DNA from: SVQP01 sp045603085
Lineage (GTDB): Bacteria; Bacillota; Clostridia; Oscillospirales; CAG-272
Direction of reading: 5' to 3'
DNA: 12,441 nucleotides
Assembly: GCA_045603085.1 (NCBI GenBank)
Contig: JAZULL010000124.1
Location: forward strand, 1-12,441
The notes under the pieces are model-generated. The model searched no databases. It saw only the letters and a program-made list of their open reading frames with translations, and was not told the DNA's origin. Shown in pieces: positions 5,575-12,429 of this stretch. The position numbers and the translations under genes were made by a program. Position 1 is the first letter of the stretch, and each line of letters begins with the position of its first letter.

Positions 5575-6564
5575 TCAATCCACCGGCATCAGCAGGCGAA
5601 TGATCTCGGACTCATCAATGGTTTCCGACGCGACAGCCTGCACGGTCTCGATGATCGGCATGTGCACGTTGTATTTTTTTGCAAGCATGATGGCCGCGGG
5701 CAGGGTATTGATGCCTTCAACGACCATGCCGACCTGTAAAAGCGCCTCCTCGAGCGGGACGCCCTGTCCAAGCAATATGCCGCAACGGTAATTACGGCTG
5801 TGCATACTGGTTGCGGTAACGATCAGGTCGCCGATGCCGGTCAGCCCCGAAAAGGTTTGCACTCGGCATCCCATTGCCGAGCCAAGGCAAGAGATCTCGG
5901 ACATGCCCAGCGTGATCAAAGCCGCCTTGGCATTATCACCGCAGCCAATGCCGCGCGCAATGCCGCAGGCTACCGCAATCACGTTTTTCAGAGCGCCGCA
6001 AAGCTCAACGCCGCGGATATCGTCGCTGGTATATACACGGAAGAAATCGGTGTTAAAAACGCTCTGGACGTACTTGGCGGCGTGCATATCACTGCATGCA
6101 GACACAATTGCCGTGGGGAGATCCTTGATCACCTCTTCAGCATGCGTCGGGCCGGACAGAGCAACGATTCTGATCTCGGGATTGTGCAGCTCATCGGCAA
6201 TGATCTCGCTCATGGTGCAGAACGTGTGCTCCTCGATTCCTTTAGCTACGTCTACCGCGATCTGATCGGACGAAACGTAAGGGGCGGCACGTCTTGCCGT
6301 GGCGCGCACGTAAGGCGAGGGAACGGCAAATACCAGCATGTCCTTGCCGACGCAGGCCGATTCGATATCCTTGGTATATGTGAGTTGCTCGGGGAGAGGT
6401 GTGTCGGGGAAGTTGGGATGGTGGCCGTTCTCGGTCAGATAATCGATCTCACGGTCGATGGCGGACCAGACCGTGACGTTGTGGCCGGCATTCTGCAAAA
6501 GTCTTGCCAGCGCAATACCCCAAGTACCCGCGCCCAGAACTCCTATATTGATATGATTTTTCAT
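5575..6564 (-). CDS. gpsA: NAD(P)-dependent glycerol-3-phosphate dehydrogenase
   Basis: GpsA reduces dihydroxyacetone phosphate to sn-glycerol-3-phosphate in the cytoplasm, the backbone precursor of phospholipids. The 329-residue length is typical. The N-terminal Rossmann domain has G-A-G-T-W-G at 11-16 and V-F-A-V-P-S at 78-83. The catalytic lysines fit K108 (V-A-K-G) and K193 (A-L-K-N-V-I-A). L-S-G-P-T-H-A-E-E-V at 136-145 and G-L-T-G-I-G-D-L at 240-247 are family signatures, and R257-N258 (H-S-R-N) matches the substrate-phosphate and cofactor contact segment. T-H-A-E replaces the more common S-H/F-A-E, a conservative change. AAAGGAG (6577-6571, minus strand) is 6 bases before the ATG. It has its own strong promoter, whose -35 box lies in the stop codon of the acetyltransferase gene upstream. 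No terminator separates the two, so gpsA may also be read from the acetyltransferase promoter. Confidence 0.96.
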   Translation of the reverse strand: MKNHINIGVLGAGTWGIALARLLQNAGHNVTVWSAIDREIDYLTENGHHPNFPDTPLPEQLTYTKDIESACVGKDMLVFAVPSPYVRATARRAAPYVSSDQIAVDVAKGIEEHTFCTMSEIIADELHNPEIRIVALSGPTHAEEVIKDLPTAIVSACSDMHAAKYVQSVFNTDFFRVYTSDDIRGVELCGALKNVIAVACGIARGIGCGDNAKAALITLGMSEISCLGSAMGCRVQTFSGLTGIGDLIVTATSMHSRNYRCGILLGQGVPLEEALLQVGMVVEGINTLPAAIMLAKKYNVHMPIIETVQAVASETIDESEIIRLLMPVD

Positions 6565-6604
6565 GTAAAACTCCTTTTGGGACAGTTATTGCCGGGGCGA
6601 TACG

Positions 6605-6633
6605 ATTGTAACATAATTTGAGCGAAATGTCAA
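6605..6633 (-). promoter_or_regulatory. gpsA promoter
   Basis: On the minus strand a consensus -35 TTGACA (6633-6628), 17-base spacer and TACAAT (6610-6605), with TG one base before the -10. The -35 overlaps the TGA stop codon (6632-6630) of the acetyltransferase gene. Confidence 0.9.
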
Positions 6634-7058
6634 GATTCCGTCTCTGTGTTCAGATCCTTTTTCATATAAACGTGCTCAACACCCTCGTCGTAGTCGACCT
6701 CGCCAAAGGCGCGGTAGCCGCATTTTTCATAGAACTCCTTGGCTCTGACTTGAGCATGCAGGGTAACGCTGTGCCCGCCCACGCTGCGGACGTGCGCCTC
6801 CGATACATCCAGCATAGCCTGTCCGAGACCGCGGCCGCGAAAGGCTTGGATGACTGCCAATCTACCCACGTGCCAGCCGTCGTCTCCCTGCCAGAAGCGG
6901 CAGGTGGCAACGGGCATCTCTCCGTCAAACATGACCGCATGCATGGCGATCTTGTCCTTGGCGTCAAATTCGTCCGTAAAGCCCTGTTCATTCATAAAGA
7001 CCGTCACACGGATCTGCCGCGCAGCATCGGGCAGGGAATCAAAAAAACGCACTTTCAC
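6630..7058 (-). CDS. GNAT family N-acetyltransferase
   Basis: The 142-residue protein is a single GNAT domain that transfers an acetyl group from acetyl-CoA to an amine. The acetyl-CoA pyrophosphate loop is R-G-R-G-L-G at 74-79 after the strand V-G-R-L-A-V at 64-69. The C-terminal A-K-E-F-Y-E-K-C-G-Y at 106-115 is the usual motif B segment. The N-terminal part (R-V-T-V-F-M-N-E-Q-G-F ... E-F-D) resembles the YjcF/ElaA-like branch, whose substrates are mostly unknown. Translation starts with GTG at 7058: AAAGGAG (7071-7065, minus strand) is 6 bases upstream, while the nearby ATG at 7063 meets a stop after two codons. The gene has its own extended -10 promoter and no terminator before gpsA, so a bicistronic GNAT-gpsA transcript is possible. 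The substrate cannot be inferred. Confidence 0.88.
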   Translation of the reverse strand: MKVRFFDSLPDAARQIRVTVFMNEQGFTDEFDAKDKIAMHAVMFDGEMPVATCRFWQGDDGWHVGRLAVIQAFRGRGLGQAMLDVSEAHVRSVGGHSVTLHAQVRAKEFYEKCGYRAFGEVDYDEGVEHVYMKKDLNTETES

Positions 7059-7089
7059 GGCATGCTCCTTTCACACACTCTTTTCAGAC

Positions 7090-7118
7090 ATTATACCACA
7101 CAGCGCATGATTTTTCAA
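7090..7118 (-). promoter_or_regulatory. Promoter of the GNAT gene
   Basis: On the minus strand TTGAAA (7118-7113), a 17-base spacer and TATAAT (7095-7090), with TG one base upstream as an extended -10. It lies just after the terminator of the CorC operon. Confidence 0.88.
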
Positions 7119-7131
7119 GTCACATCAGAAA

Positions 7132-7160
7132 ACAGAGCAAGAGGCAAGCTCTTGCTCTGT
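7132..7160 (-). terminator. Terminator of the CorC-like operon
   Basis: ACAGAGCAAGAG (7132-7143) pairs perfectly with CTCTTGCTCTGT (7149-7160) around a 5-base loop. On the minus strand it follows the TAA stop of the downstream CorC-like gene by 5 bases and is followed by TTTTC. Confidence 0.9.
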
Positions 7161-7165
7161 GCAAA

Positions 7166-8476
7166 TTATTCTTCCTCACTCTCGTCCTCATCATCCTCTG
7201 CGGGTGTGATCAGAACAGTCAGCTGGGTCACGCGCATGTCATCCATCTCATCCACGATGATGCACATGTTTTTGTAGGTAAAGCTGTCGCCCACGTGGGG
7301 ATCGGCATCAGTGGCTTCAACAGCCCAACCGCCCATGGTTTTGTATTCGCACTCAAACTCGTTGTCCTCGTGCTCGATCTCGGAAAAGAAATCGTCGATG
7401 TTCATGTCGCCCGACACCTCGTAGGTGTTCTCGCCGGTCTTGCGGATCTCCTTGACGATCACGTCGGATTCGTCCCAGATATCGCCAACCAGCTCCTCGA
7501 GAACGTCTTCCATGGTCACAATGCCCATGGTGCCGCCGAACTCGTCCACGACCACCAGAATGTGGGTCTTGTGCTCGCGCATGACGTTCAACGCGTTGGG
7601 CAGGCGCAGGGTCTTATGCACGAACTTGGGCTTGATGAGAAGTGATTCAAGGTCGATCAGATCCACGCGGCCGCCAACCTTGGCCAGCTCCTTGTAGTAA
7701 TGGTTGAGCACCAGAATACCGACGATATTGTCAATGCTGTCACGGTAAACAGGAATACGGGAATAGCGGGACTCTTCGGCAATTTTCAGAATAGCCTCGG
7801 GATCGTCATCAATGTCGATCTGCACCATGTCGATACGGGGGGTCATGATCTCGCGTACCGTGGTTTCGGGGAATTCCAGCGTGGATTGCAGAAGCTCACC
7901 CTGTTCCTCGTCGATGATACCCTCTTCCTCAACGGTATCAATGATGGTAGAGAGCTCTTCCTCGGTGACGGTGGGAGCATCCTCGTCGTCACTGCCCCAG
8001 AAGCGGCTGAGAAATTTCATGGCAGCGGTTACCACGTACACGATGGGGAACAGCACCCACGTCATCACGCGAATGGGATAAGCCACAAAGCGCGACCAGC
8101 GCTCGGGGTGCATTTTGCCGAGATTCTTGGGGAGGATCTCTGCAAAGATCAGAATGATCACGGTCATGATCACGGTGGTCAGCACGGGAGCCAGCTCATC
8201 CGCGCCCGTAACCTTATGCTTGGTCAGGAAATTCAGAATGACAACCGTCGCGGCGGTGGTGGCGGCGGTGTTGACCAGATTGTTACCGATCAGAATGGTG
8301 CACAGCGTGCTCGTAAAGCTTTCGCTCAGGTCATACGCGACCTTTGCGGTTTTGTCCCCCGACTCAACTGCCTTCTTAAGTCTTGTCAGGTTCAGGGAAT
8401 TGATTGCGATCTCGCTGCTGGAGAAAAATGCAGAGAGAAGTACGGAGAGTACAATGACGATTAAGTAAACGATCAT
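7166..8476 (-). CDS. CNNM/CBS/CorC-HlyC family membrane protein (second gene of pair)
   Basis: The 436-residue protein has the standard order of the bacterial CNNM/CorC (hemolysin C-like) family. A CNNM (DUF21) transmembrane domain covers about 1-155, with S-E-I-A-I-N near 21-26, I-G-N-N-L-V-N-T at 63-70 and F-A-E-I-L-P-K-N at 111-118. Two CBS domains follow at about 205-335 (M-T-P-R at 211-214; D-E-F-G-G-T at 311-316; E-E-L-V-G-D-I-W-D-E at 327-336), then a C-terminal CorC_HlyC domain at about 345-425. The tail is very acidic. Family members are tied to Mg2+/Co2+ export or homeostasis at the cytoplasmic membrane, with CBS domains sensing Mg-ATP. Despite the historical name there is no reason to call it a haemolysin. 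Its ATG overlaps the stop of the upstream paralogue by 4 bases (ATGA), and GGAG lies 5 bases before it, so the two are co-translated. This copy keeps all canonical CBS motifs. Confidence 0.93.
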   Translation of the reverse strand: MIVYLIVIVLSVLLSAFFSSSEIAINSLNLTRLKKAVESGDKTAKVAYDLSESFTSTLCTILIGNNLVNTAATTAATVVILNFLTKHKVTGADELAPVLTTVIMTVIILIFAEILPKNLGKMHPERWSRFVAYPIRVMTWVLFPIVYVVTAAMKFLSRFWGSDDEDAPTVTEEELSTIIDTVEEEGIIDEEQGELLQSTLEFPETTVREIMTPRIDMVQIDIDDDPEAILKIAEESRYSRIPVYRDSIDNIVGILVLNHYYKELAKVGGRVDLIDLESLLIKPKFVHKTLRLPNALNVMREHKTHILVVVDEFGGTMGIVTMEDVLEELVGDIWDESDVIVKEIRKTGENTYEVSGDMNIDDFFSEIEHEDNEFECEYKTMGGWAVEATDADPHVGDSFTYKNMCIIVDEMDDMRVTQLTVLITPAEDDEDESEEE

Positions 8477-9768
8477 AAAGTCTCCACCTCCTCGTCGTCC
8501 AGAATGTGGATCACGATCTGGGTAAGTCTATGATCCTTGATTTCGTCCACGGTCAGCTCAGCACCGCCGTAAACAAAGCTTTGTTCTTCCTCGGGCATCT
8601 TACCGAAATGGTCAATGACAAACGAGATCAGCGGACGCTGTGCCACAGCCTGCTCGGGGGCGGGAAGACCGATGCGGGAATATGCCTCACCCACGGTCAT
8701 GCGTGAGGTGACGCGGAAGTAGTTGCCTCCCATCTTGATGAAATCGGGGTCAACCACGTCGTCCTCGTCCCAGATCTCGCCAACCAGCTCCTCAAGGAAA
8801 TCCTCGATGGTGACGATACCGATGGTGTCGGCCTTGTCGTCAATTACCACGGCCAGATAGTAGCGGTGCTGACGCATGACGGTCAAAAGGTCGTCGATAT
8901 TGGCACTCGCCTTGACGAAAAACGCGGGAATGAGCAAAGAACGGATCTCCAGCTCGGGATTTTTGAGATATTCCTTCAAAAACGTGCGAATGGGCAGCGT
9001 GCCGATGATGTTGTCAAGATTACCGTTGCATACCGGAATACGGGAATGCGTGGTGTGCATGATCAGCTCCTTGATCTCCTCGTTGGACATCGAGATATCA
9101 ATGCTGACGATATCCTGACGCACGGTCATGACGTCCTCTGCCACCGTGCCCGAAAACTCCAGAGCAGACTTGAGCATATCGCTCTGCTCCTCGTCCACAA
9201 TACCCTCTTCTTCAACCGTTTCGATAATGTCGTAAAGCTCATCCTCGGTGATGGAGGGCTCTTCCTCCGCCTTGAAAAAGCGGGAGACGAACTTGTTCAA
9301 AAACGAAAAAACAGCCACAATAGGTGTAAATAGCTTCATCAGCAAGCGCAAGGGAGCAGCGAACAGCAAACCCATGCTTTCGCTTCTGTCACCTGCAAGA
9401 CTTTTGGGGATCATCTCGCCGAACGTAAATACAACTACCGTGACGTAAACCGTACATATAATGTTGATTGTATCCTCGTCCATGCCCGAAGGAGATAATA
9501 ATTGCGTGGCAATGACGGTAGCCACCGAGGCTGCCGCAATGTTCACGATATTGTTACCGACAAGGATAGTCGTCAGCGCGCGCTCGAAGTGATTGGTAAT
9601 ATACAGAGCTCTCTTGGCTCTGCGGTCACCGTCGTCGGCCTGACTTTTGATTCTGATTTTGTTGAGTGTGGTAAAAGCACTTTCGGTAGCCGAAAAATAG
9701 CCGCTGCAGGCTACCAAGGCTACAAATACGATTAATAGCAAAAATAATCGTATACTGTCTGCGTCCAT
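8473..9768 (-). CDS. CNNM/CBS/CorC-HlyC family membrane protein (first gene of pair)
   Basis: A paralogue of the following gene with the same domain order: CNNM transmembrane domain (S-A-T-E-S-A-F at 26-32, V-G-N-N-I-V-N-I at 70-77, F-G-E-M-I-P-K-S at 116-123), two CBS domains, and a C-terminal CorC_HlyC domain. It has diverged at key places: M-T-V-R (214-217) replaces M-T-P-R, and D-D-K-A-D-T (310-315) replaces the conserved D-E-F-G-G-T loop of CBS2, so nucleotide sensing may be changed or lost. I start at the ATG at 9768, giving 431 residues. The frame stays open to 9933, but the upstream ATG at 9810 lies inside the -10 box and the one at 9933 is upstream of the promoter, so neither can be the start. 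AAAGGAG (9789-9783) is 14 bases from the chosen ATG, which is long; a TTG at 9780 is too close at 2 bases. Likely role: divalent-cation homeostasis, perhaps as a heteromer with its neighbour. Confidence 0.9.
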   Translation of the reverse strand: MDADSIRLFLLLIVFVALVACSGYFSATESAFTTLNKIRIKSQADDGDRRAKRALYITNHFERALTTILVGNNIVNIAAASVATVIATQLLSPSGMDEDTINIICTVYVTVVVFTFGEMIPKSLAGDRSESMGLLFAAPLRLLMKLFTPIVAVFSFLNKFVSRFFKAEEEPSITEDELYDIIETVEEEGIVDEEQSDMLKSALEFSGTVAEDVMTVRQDIVSIDISMSNEEIKELIMHTTHSRIPVCNGNLDNIIGTLPIRTFLKEYLKNPELEIRSLLIPAFFVKASANIDDLLTVMRQHRYYLAVVIDDKADTIGIVTIEDFLEELVGEIWDEDDVVDPDFIKMGGNYFRVTSRMTVGEAYSRIGLPAPEQAVAQRPLISFVIDHFGKMPEEEQSFVYGGAELTVDEIKDHRLTQIVIHILDDEEVETL

Positions 9769-9808
9769 GATTTGGGTCAAAACTCCTTTTCTCAAAACGT
9801 TACTATCC

Positions 9809-9837
9809 ATTATATATGATATGCAGGTATTTGTCAA
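9809..9837 (-). promoter_or_regulatory. Promoter of the CorC-like operon
   Basis: On the minus strand a full-consensus promoter: TTGACA (9837-9832), 17-base spacer, TATAAT (9814-9809). The predicted start near 9802 gives a leader of about 34 bases containing AAAGGAG. It rules out translation starts upstream of about 9800. Confidence 0.92.
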
Positions 9838-9927
9838 TAGATTTTGCGAATTCATTGCAATCTCGCGACAAATTTGCCACATCTTTGCCGAAAAATGCAA
9901 AAAATGCGAAAAAGCCACAAAAAGAGT

Positions 9928-9956
9928 TTGCATTTACGGGAGATATGTGATATAAT
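9928..9956 (+). promoter_or_regulatory. dxs promoter
   Basis: TTGCAT (9928-9933), a 17-base spacer and TATAAT (9951-9956), with TG at 9948-9949 as an extended -10. It faces away from the CorC-operon promoter; the roughly 90 bases between them hold no other clear element. Confidence 0.85.
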
Positions 9957-9989
9957 ATATCAGTTAAGTCGAAGAAGGGAGGGCACGGC

Positions 9990-11873
9990 ATGCAGGACTG
10001 CGGACAATATACATATCTGGGCAGGATCAATAGCCCCGAGGATCTCAAAGCGTTAAGTCAGGACGAATTGTCGGGCCTGAACAGCGAGATTCGCGATTTT
10101 CTGATCAAGCGCGTCAGAGAAAACGGCGGACACCTGGCGTCCAACCTTGGCGTGGTGGAGCTGACGGTTGCGCTGCATCGCGTGTTTGATTCGCCCCATG
10201 ACCATATTATCTGGGACGTGGGTCACCAATGCTATATCCATAAGATGCTGACCGGCAGATTTGCGCAGTTTGACACTTTGCGCAAGGGTGGCGGACTTTC
10301 GGGCTTTACCAAGCGCAGCGAAAGCGAGCACGATCCCTTCGGTGCAGGTCACAGCTCCACCTCGATCTCGGCCGCACTCGGATTTGCCATGACCGATAAG
10401 CTTTCGGGCTCGGACGCGTATTCGATTGCTGTGATCGGCGACGGCGCATTTACCGGCGGCATGGTGCACGAGGCGCTCAACAACGTGGACAAGAATTTGC
10501 GGCTGATCATTGTGCTCAATGAAAACGAGATGTCGATCGCCAAGAATACCGGCCGATTTGCCAACACCTTGGCACACATCCGTCGCGGGAAGGCTTATTT
10601 CAGCGCAAAAAAGGTGACAAGAAACGTGCTCAAGAGCATTCCCTTGGTGGGCAAGCATCTGTTTCGCATTGTCAAGCGCGTCAAGATGGGATTTAAAAAC
10701 GCGCTGTACGGCAGTAACTATTTTGAGGATCTGGGATTGACGTATCTTGGTCCCGTGGACGGCAACGATATGCTTGCCATAGAGACGCTGTTGCGCGAGG
10801 CCAAAAAGCTGGACGAGAGTGTGATCATCCACGTCAAGACCACAAAGGGACTTGGCTATCAGCCCGCAGAGCAGTCTCCCACCGATTATCACGGTGTCTC
10901 TCCCACGGGTAAGAGCTCCGAAAAACCGAATTTTTCCAAGATCGCAGGTCAGGTGCTGACCGAGTTGGCAGCAGATAACGACCGCATCTGTGCCATTACT
11001 GCCGCTATGGGCGACGGTACAGGGATGGAAACCTTCCACAAGGCCTATCCGGAGCGGTATTTTGACGTTGGCATCGCCGAGGAGCATGCCGTCACCTTTG
11101 GTGCGGCCATGGCGGCAAACGGCTATATTCCGGTTTTTGCGGTCTACTCCACGTTTTTGCAAAGAGCTTATGACCAGATCATCCACGACGCGGCTCTGCA
11201 AGGCCTGCCGCTGGTGATGTGCATTGACCGCGCAGGCATCAGCCAAGCGGACGGCGCGACCCACCATGGCATCTTCGACGTGGCGTTTCTGTCGCATATC
11301 CCGGGCGTTAAGATCTATACCCCCGTCACGGCGGACGGACTTGCACTGTCCATCAAATCCGCGCTGGGGGACAGCTGTCCCGCGGCTATCCGTTATCCCA
11401 ACGGCAGAGAGCACGACGACGTGCTGACAAGGTTTTATCCCGATGGCGTATTTTCCGACATTGACGTCCGCGCATGGCAGACAGAGGGCGCGGATTGCAT
11501 CATCGTCACCCACGGCAAGATCGTGCGCGAGGCCATCAAGGCATCCAAGTCCTTGGCAGAGCAAGGAATCCGCGCAGGCATTCTGCTGTGCGAATACATA
11601 AAGCCCTACGGTACTCTCGCGGCTCGGGTCGCCGAGCTGATCGGCAATCCCGACACCCCCATTGTCTTTTTGGAGGAGGAGATCCGCGCAGGCGGCTTTG
11701 GTATGATGCTGTCCGACACCATGGCAAGACAGGGAACACTTCCGCGACATGCCATCATGGCGATCGACGATAATTTTGTCATCCAGAACAACAACGAATC
11801 GGTCTATACCACGGCGGGAATTGATGCACGGTGCATTGCAGATGCGGTTGTGTCATTAATCAATAAGCATTGA
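9990..11873 (+). CDS. dxs: 1-deoxy-D-xylulose-5-phosphate synthase
   Basis: Dxs condenses pyruvate and glyceraldehyde-3-phosphate, using thiamine diphosphate and Mg2+, to DXP, the first step of the non-mevalonate isoprenoid pathway and a precursor for thiamine and pyridoxal. The 627-residue length is typical. In order: G-G-H-L-A-S-N-L-G at 46-54 (H48), D-V-G-H-Q (H79), G-A-G-H-S-S-T-S at 118-125, the ThDP/Mg motif G-D-G-A-F-T-G-G at 150-157 with N-E-N-E-M-S-I at 177-183, V-G-I-A-E-E-H-A (E364 is the expected cofactor-activating glutamate), Y-S-T-F-L-Q-R-A-Y-D-Q at 386-396, D-R-A-G at 413-416 and D-G-A-T-H-H-G at 421-427. Small deviations from the common form are N-E-N-E for N-D-N-E, and A for P in D-G-P-T-H. 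A strong AAGGGAGGG site precedes the ATG. The gene is alone, diverges from the CorC pair and ends in a weak AT-rich hairpin. A transketolase is excluded by the D-G-A-T-H-H-G and Y-S-T-F-L-Q motifs. Confidence 0.96.
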   Translation: MQDCGQYTYLGRINSPEDLKALSQDELSGLNSEIRDFLIKRVRENGGHLASNLGVVELTVALHRVFDSPHDHIIWDVGHQCYIHKMLTGRFAQFDTLRKGGGLSGFTKRSESEHDPFGAGHSSTSISAALGFAMTDKLSGSDAYSIAVIGDGAFTGGMVHEALNNVDKNLRLIIVLNENEMSIAKNTGRFANTLAHIRRGKAYFSAKKVTRNVLKSIPLVGKHLFRIVKRVKMGFKNALYGSNYFEDLGLTYLGPVDGNDMLAIETLLREAKKLDESVIIHVKTTKGLGYQPAEQSPTDYHGVSPTGKSSEKPNFSKIAGQVLTELAADNDRICAITAAMGDGTGMETFHKAYPERYFDVGIAEEHAVTFGAAMAANGYIPVFAVYSTFLQRAYDQIIHDAALQGLPLVMCIDRAGISQADGATHHGIFDVAFLSHIPGVKIYTPVTADGLALSIKSALGDSCPAAIRYPNGREHDDVLTRFYPDGVFSDIDVRAWQTEGADCIIVTHGKIVREAIKASKSLAEQGIRAGILLCEYIKPYGTLAARVAELIGNPDTPIVFLEEEIRAGGFGMMLSDTMARQGTLPRHAIMAIDDNFVIQNNNESVYTTAGIDARCIADAVVSLINKH

Positions 11874-11878
11874 TTTTT
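11858..11878 (+). terminator. Weak terminator overlapping the dxs stop
   Basis: AATCAAT (11858-11864) pairs with ATTGATT (11869-11875) around AAGC, followed by T residues. The stem is short and AT-rich and contains the TGA stop codon, so termination efficiency is doubtful. Confidence 0.4.
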
Positions 11879-11903
11879 ATCACCAATCAATTTATAACCG
11901 TAG

Positions 11904-11925
11904 GGGGCGACGTACTCGACGCCCC
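11904..11925. repeat. GC-rich palindrome in AT-rich DNA, possible REP-like unit
   Basis: GGGGCG (11904-11909) pairs with CGCCCC (11920-11925); inside, CG pairs with CG across a TACT loop, with one A-A mismatch. It stands out from its AT-rich surroundings and lacks a T-run on either strand, so it is not a standard terminator. Short GTAGGGGCG-type palindromes are, as I recall, dispersed in Oscillospiraceae genomes; only one copy was found in this window. Confidence 0.4.
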
Positions 11926-11951
11926 GATTAACGATTGCAGTCCTGCATATT

Positions 11952-11980
11952 ATTATATTCCTAATTTTAATAAAAGTCAA
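11952..11980 (-). promoter_or_regulatory. Orphan promoter facing the 3' end of dxs
   Basis: On the minus strand TTGACT (11980-11975), a 17-base spacer and TATAAT (11957-11952) make a near-consensus promoter starting near 11945. No protein gene follows on that strand before dxs. It could drive an antisense RNA, be the remnant of a lost gene, or be chance in AT-rich DNA. Confidence 0.5.
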
Positions 11981-11990
11981 GAAAAACCAT

Positions 11991-12371
11991 TTAAACTGTT
12001 ATTTCGACAATTATTCCACATATATTTACACAGCTTTCATAATATCCATCTCCCGTTGTTCTCGGGCCGCTTATTATTTTATAGCCGTCATCAGAAAGCC
12101 TTTTTGTAAGGCTGTCCACCTTTTCCTTACTGCCTGTGCTGAAAGCGATATGGTGATATCCCTCGCAGTAAGCTTCTATTGGTATGGATTTTGTTTCGGG
12201 GCGGTTCATAATTTCAAGCCTTGCACCATCCGAAAAGCTCAGAAAATAAGAGCGAAAGCCTGTGTTCTTATTGTAATAACCCTCATTTGACTGAGCTTCA
12301 AAATATTTTATAAAGATCTCTCTTGTCTTTTCAAGGTCTGTTACGAAAAGAGCAATATGTTCTATTTTCAT
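11991..12371 (-). CDS. VOC family (glyoxalase/bleomycin-resistance fold) protein
   Basis: The 126-residue protein is a single vicinal-oxygen-chelate domain with two beta-alpha-beta-beta-beta halves, which normally works as a dimer. The usual metal-ligand positions are present: H5 (I-E-H-I-A), E53 (A-R-L-E-I-M), H74 (H-H-I-A-F) and E123 (V-E-I-T). Family members include glyoxalase I, dioxygenases, epimerases and antibiotic-binding proteins; the sequence does not say which this is, and small clostridial proteins of this type are usually annotated only as VOC. The loop before the last strand reads N-I-C-G-I, where relatives have a D/E-G-N turn, so the last metal site may be shifted. GGAGG (12384-12380, minus strand) is 8 bases before the ATG. 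The gene is clearly AT-richer than dxs (32% and 37% G+C on two hand-counted lines), which suggests an accessory origin. No clear promoter is visible directly upstream. Confidence 0.88.
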   Translation of the reverse strand: MKIEHIALFVTDLEKTREIFIKYFEAQSNEGYYNKNTGFRSYFLSFSDGARLEIMNRPETKSIPIEAYCEGYHHIAFSTGSKEKVDSLTKRLSDDGYKIISGPRTTGDGYYESCVNICGIIVEITV

Positions 12372-12401
12372 CTGTCAAACCTCCGTCTTTTGATTACAAA
12401 G

Positions 12402-12429
12402 GGCTGTCACACCATCAGATGTAACAGCC
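12402..12429. terminator. Hairpin at the window edge, terminator or leader structure
   Basis: GGCTGT (12402-12407) pairs with ACAGCC (12424-12429); ACA and TGT extend the stem after one mismatch, with an 8-base loop. On the minus strand CTTTGT follows, a weak T-tract. It may end a gene lying outside the window, or form a leader hairpin ahead of the VOC gene. Only the edge of the context is visible. Confidence 0.45.

Noticed and set aside
5800..6621. A 273-codon plus-strand open frame opposite gpsA
   Set aside because: It is a shadow of gpsA and runs through the gpsA promoter and ribosome binding site.
9838..9927. Possible riboswitch or regulatory RNA between the CorC operon and dxs
   Set aside because: The segment lies upstream of both transcription starts, is short and shows no strong stem; the dxs leader is only about 27 bases.
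9769..9933. A 55-residue N-terminal extension of the first CorC-like protein
   Set aside because: A full-consensus promoter (TTGACA-17-TATAAT) lies inside this segment, so mRNA starting near 9802 cannot encode it.
10053..11750. A 565-codon open frame on the minus strand opposite dxs
   Set aside because: It lies wholly opposite a certain dxs gene, has no recognisable domain, and reflects the codon bias of the real gene.
11938..11949. ATGCAGGACTGC after the orphan promoter matches the first 12 bases of dxs, suggesting a duplicated dxs start
   Set aside because: Several 12-base matches are expected by chance in 12 kb on both strands, and the match ends at once on both sides.
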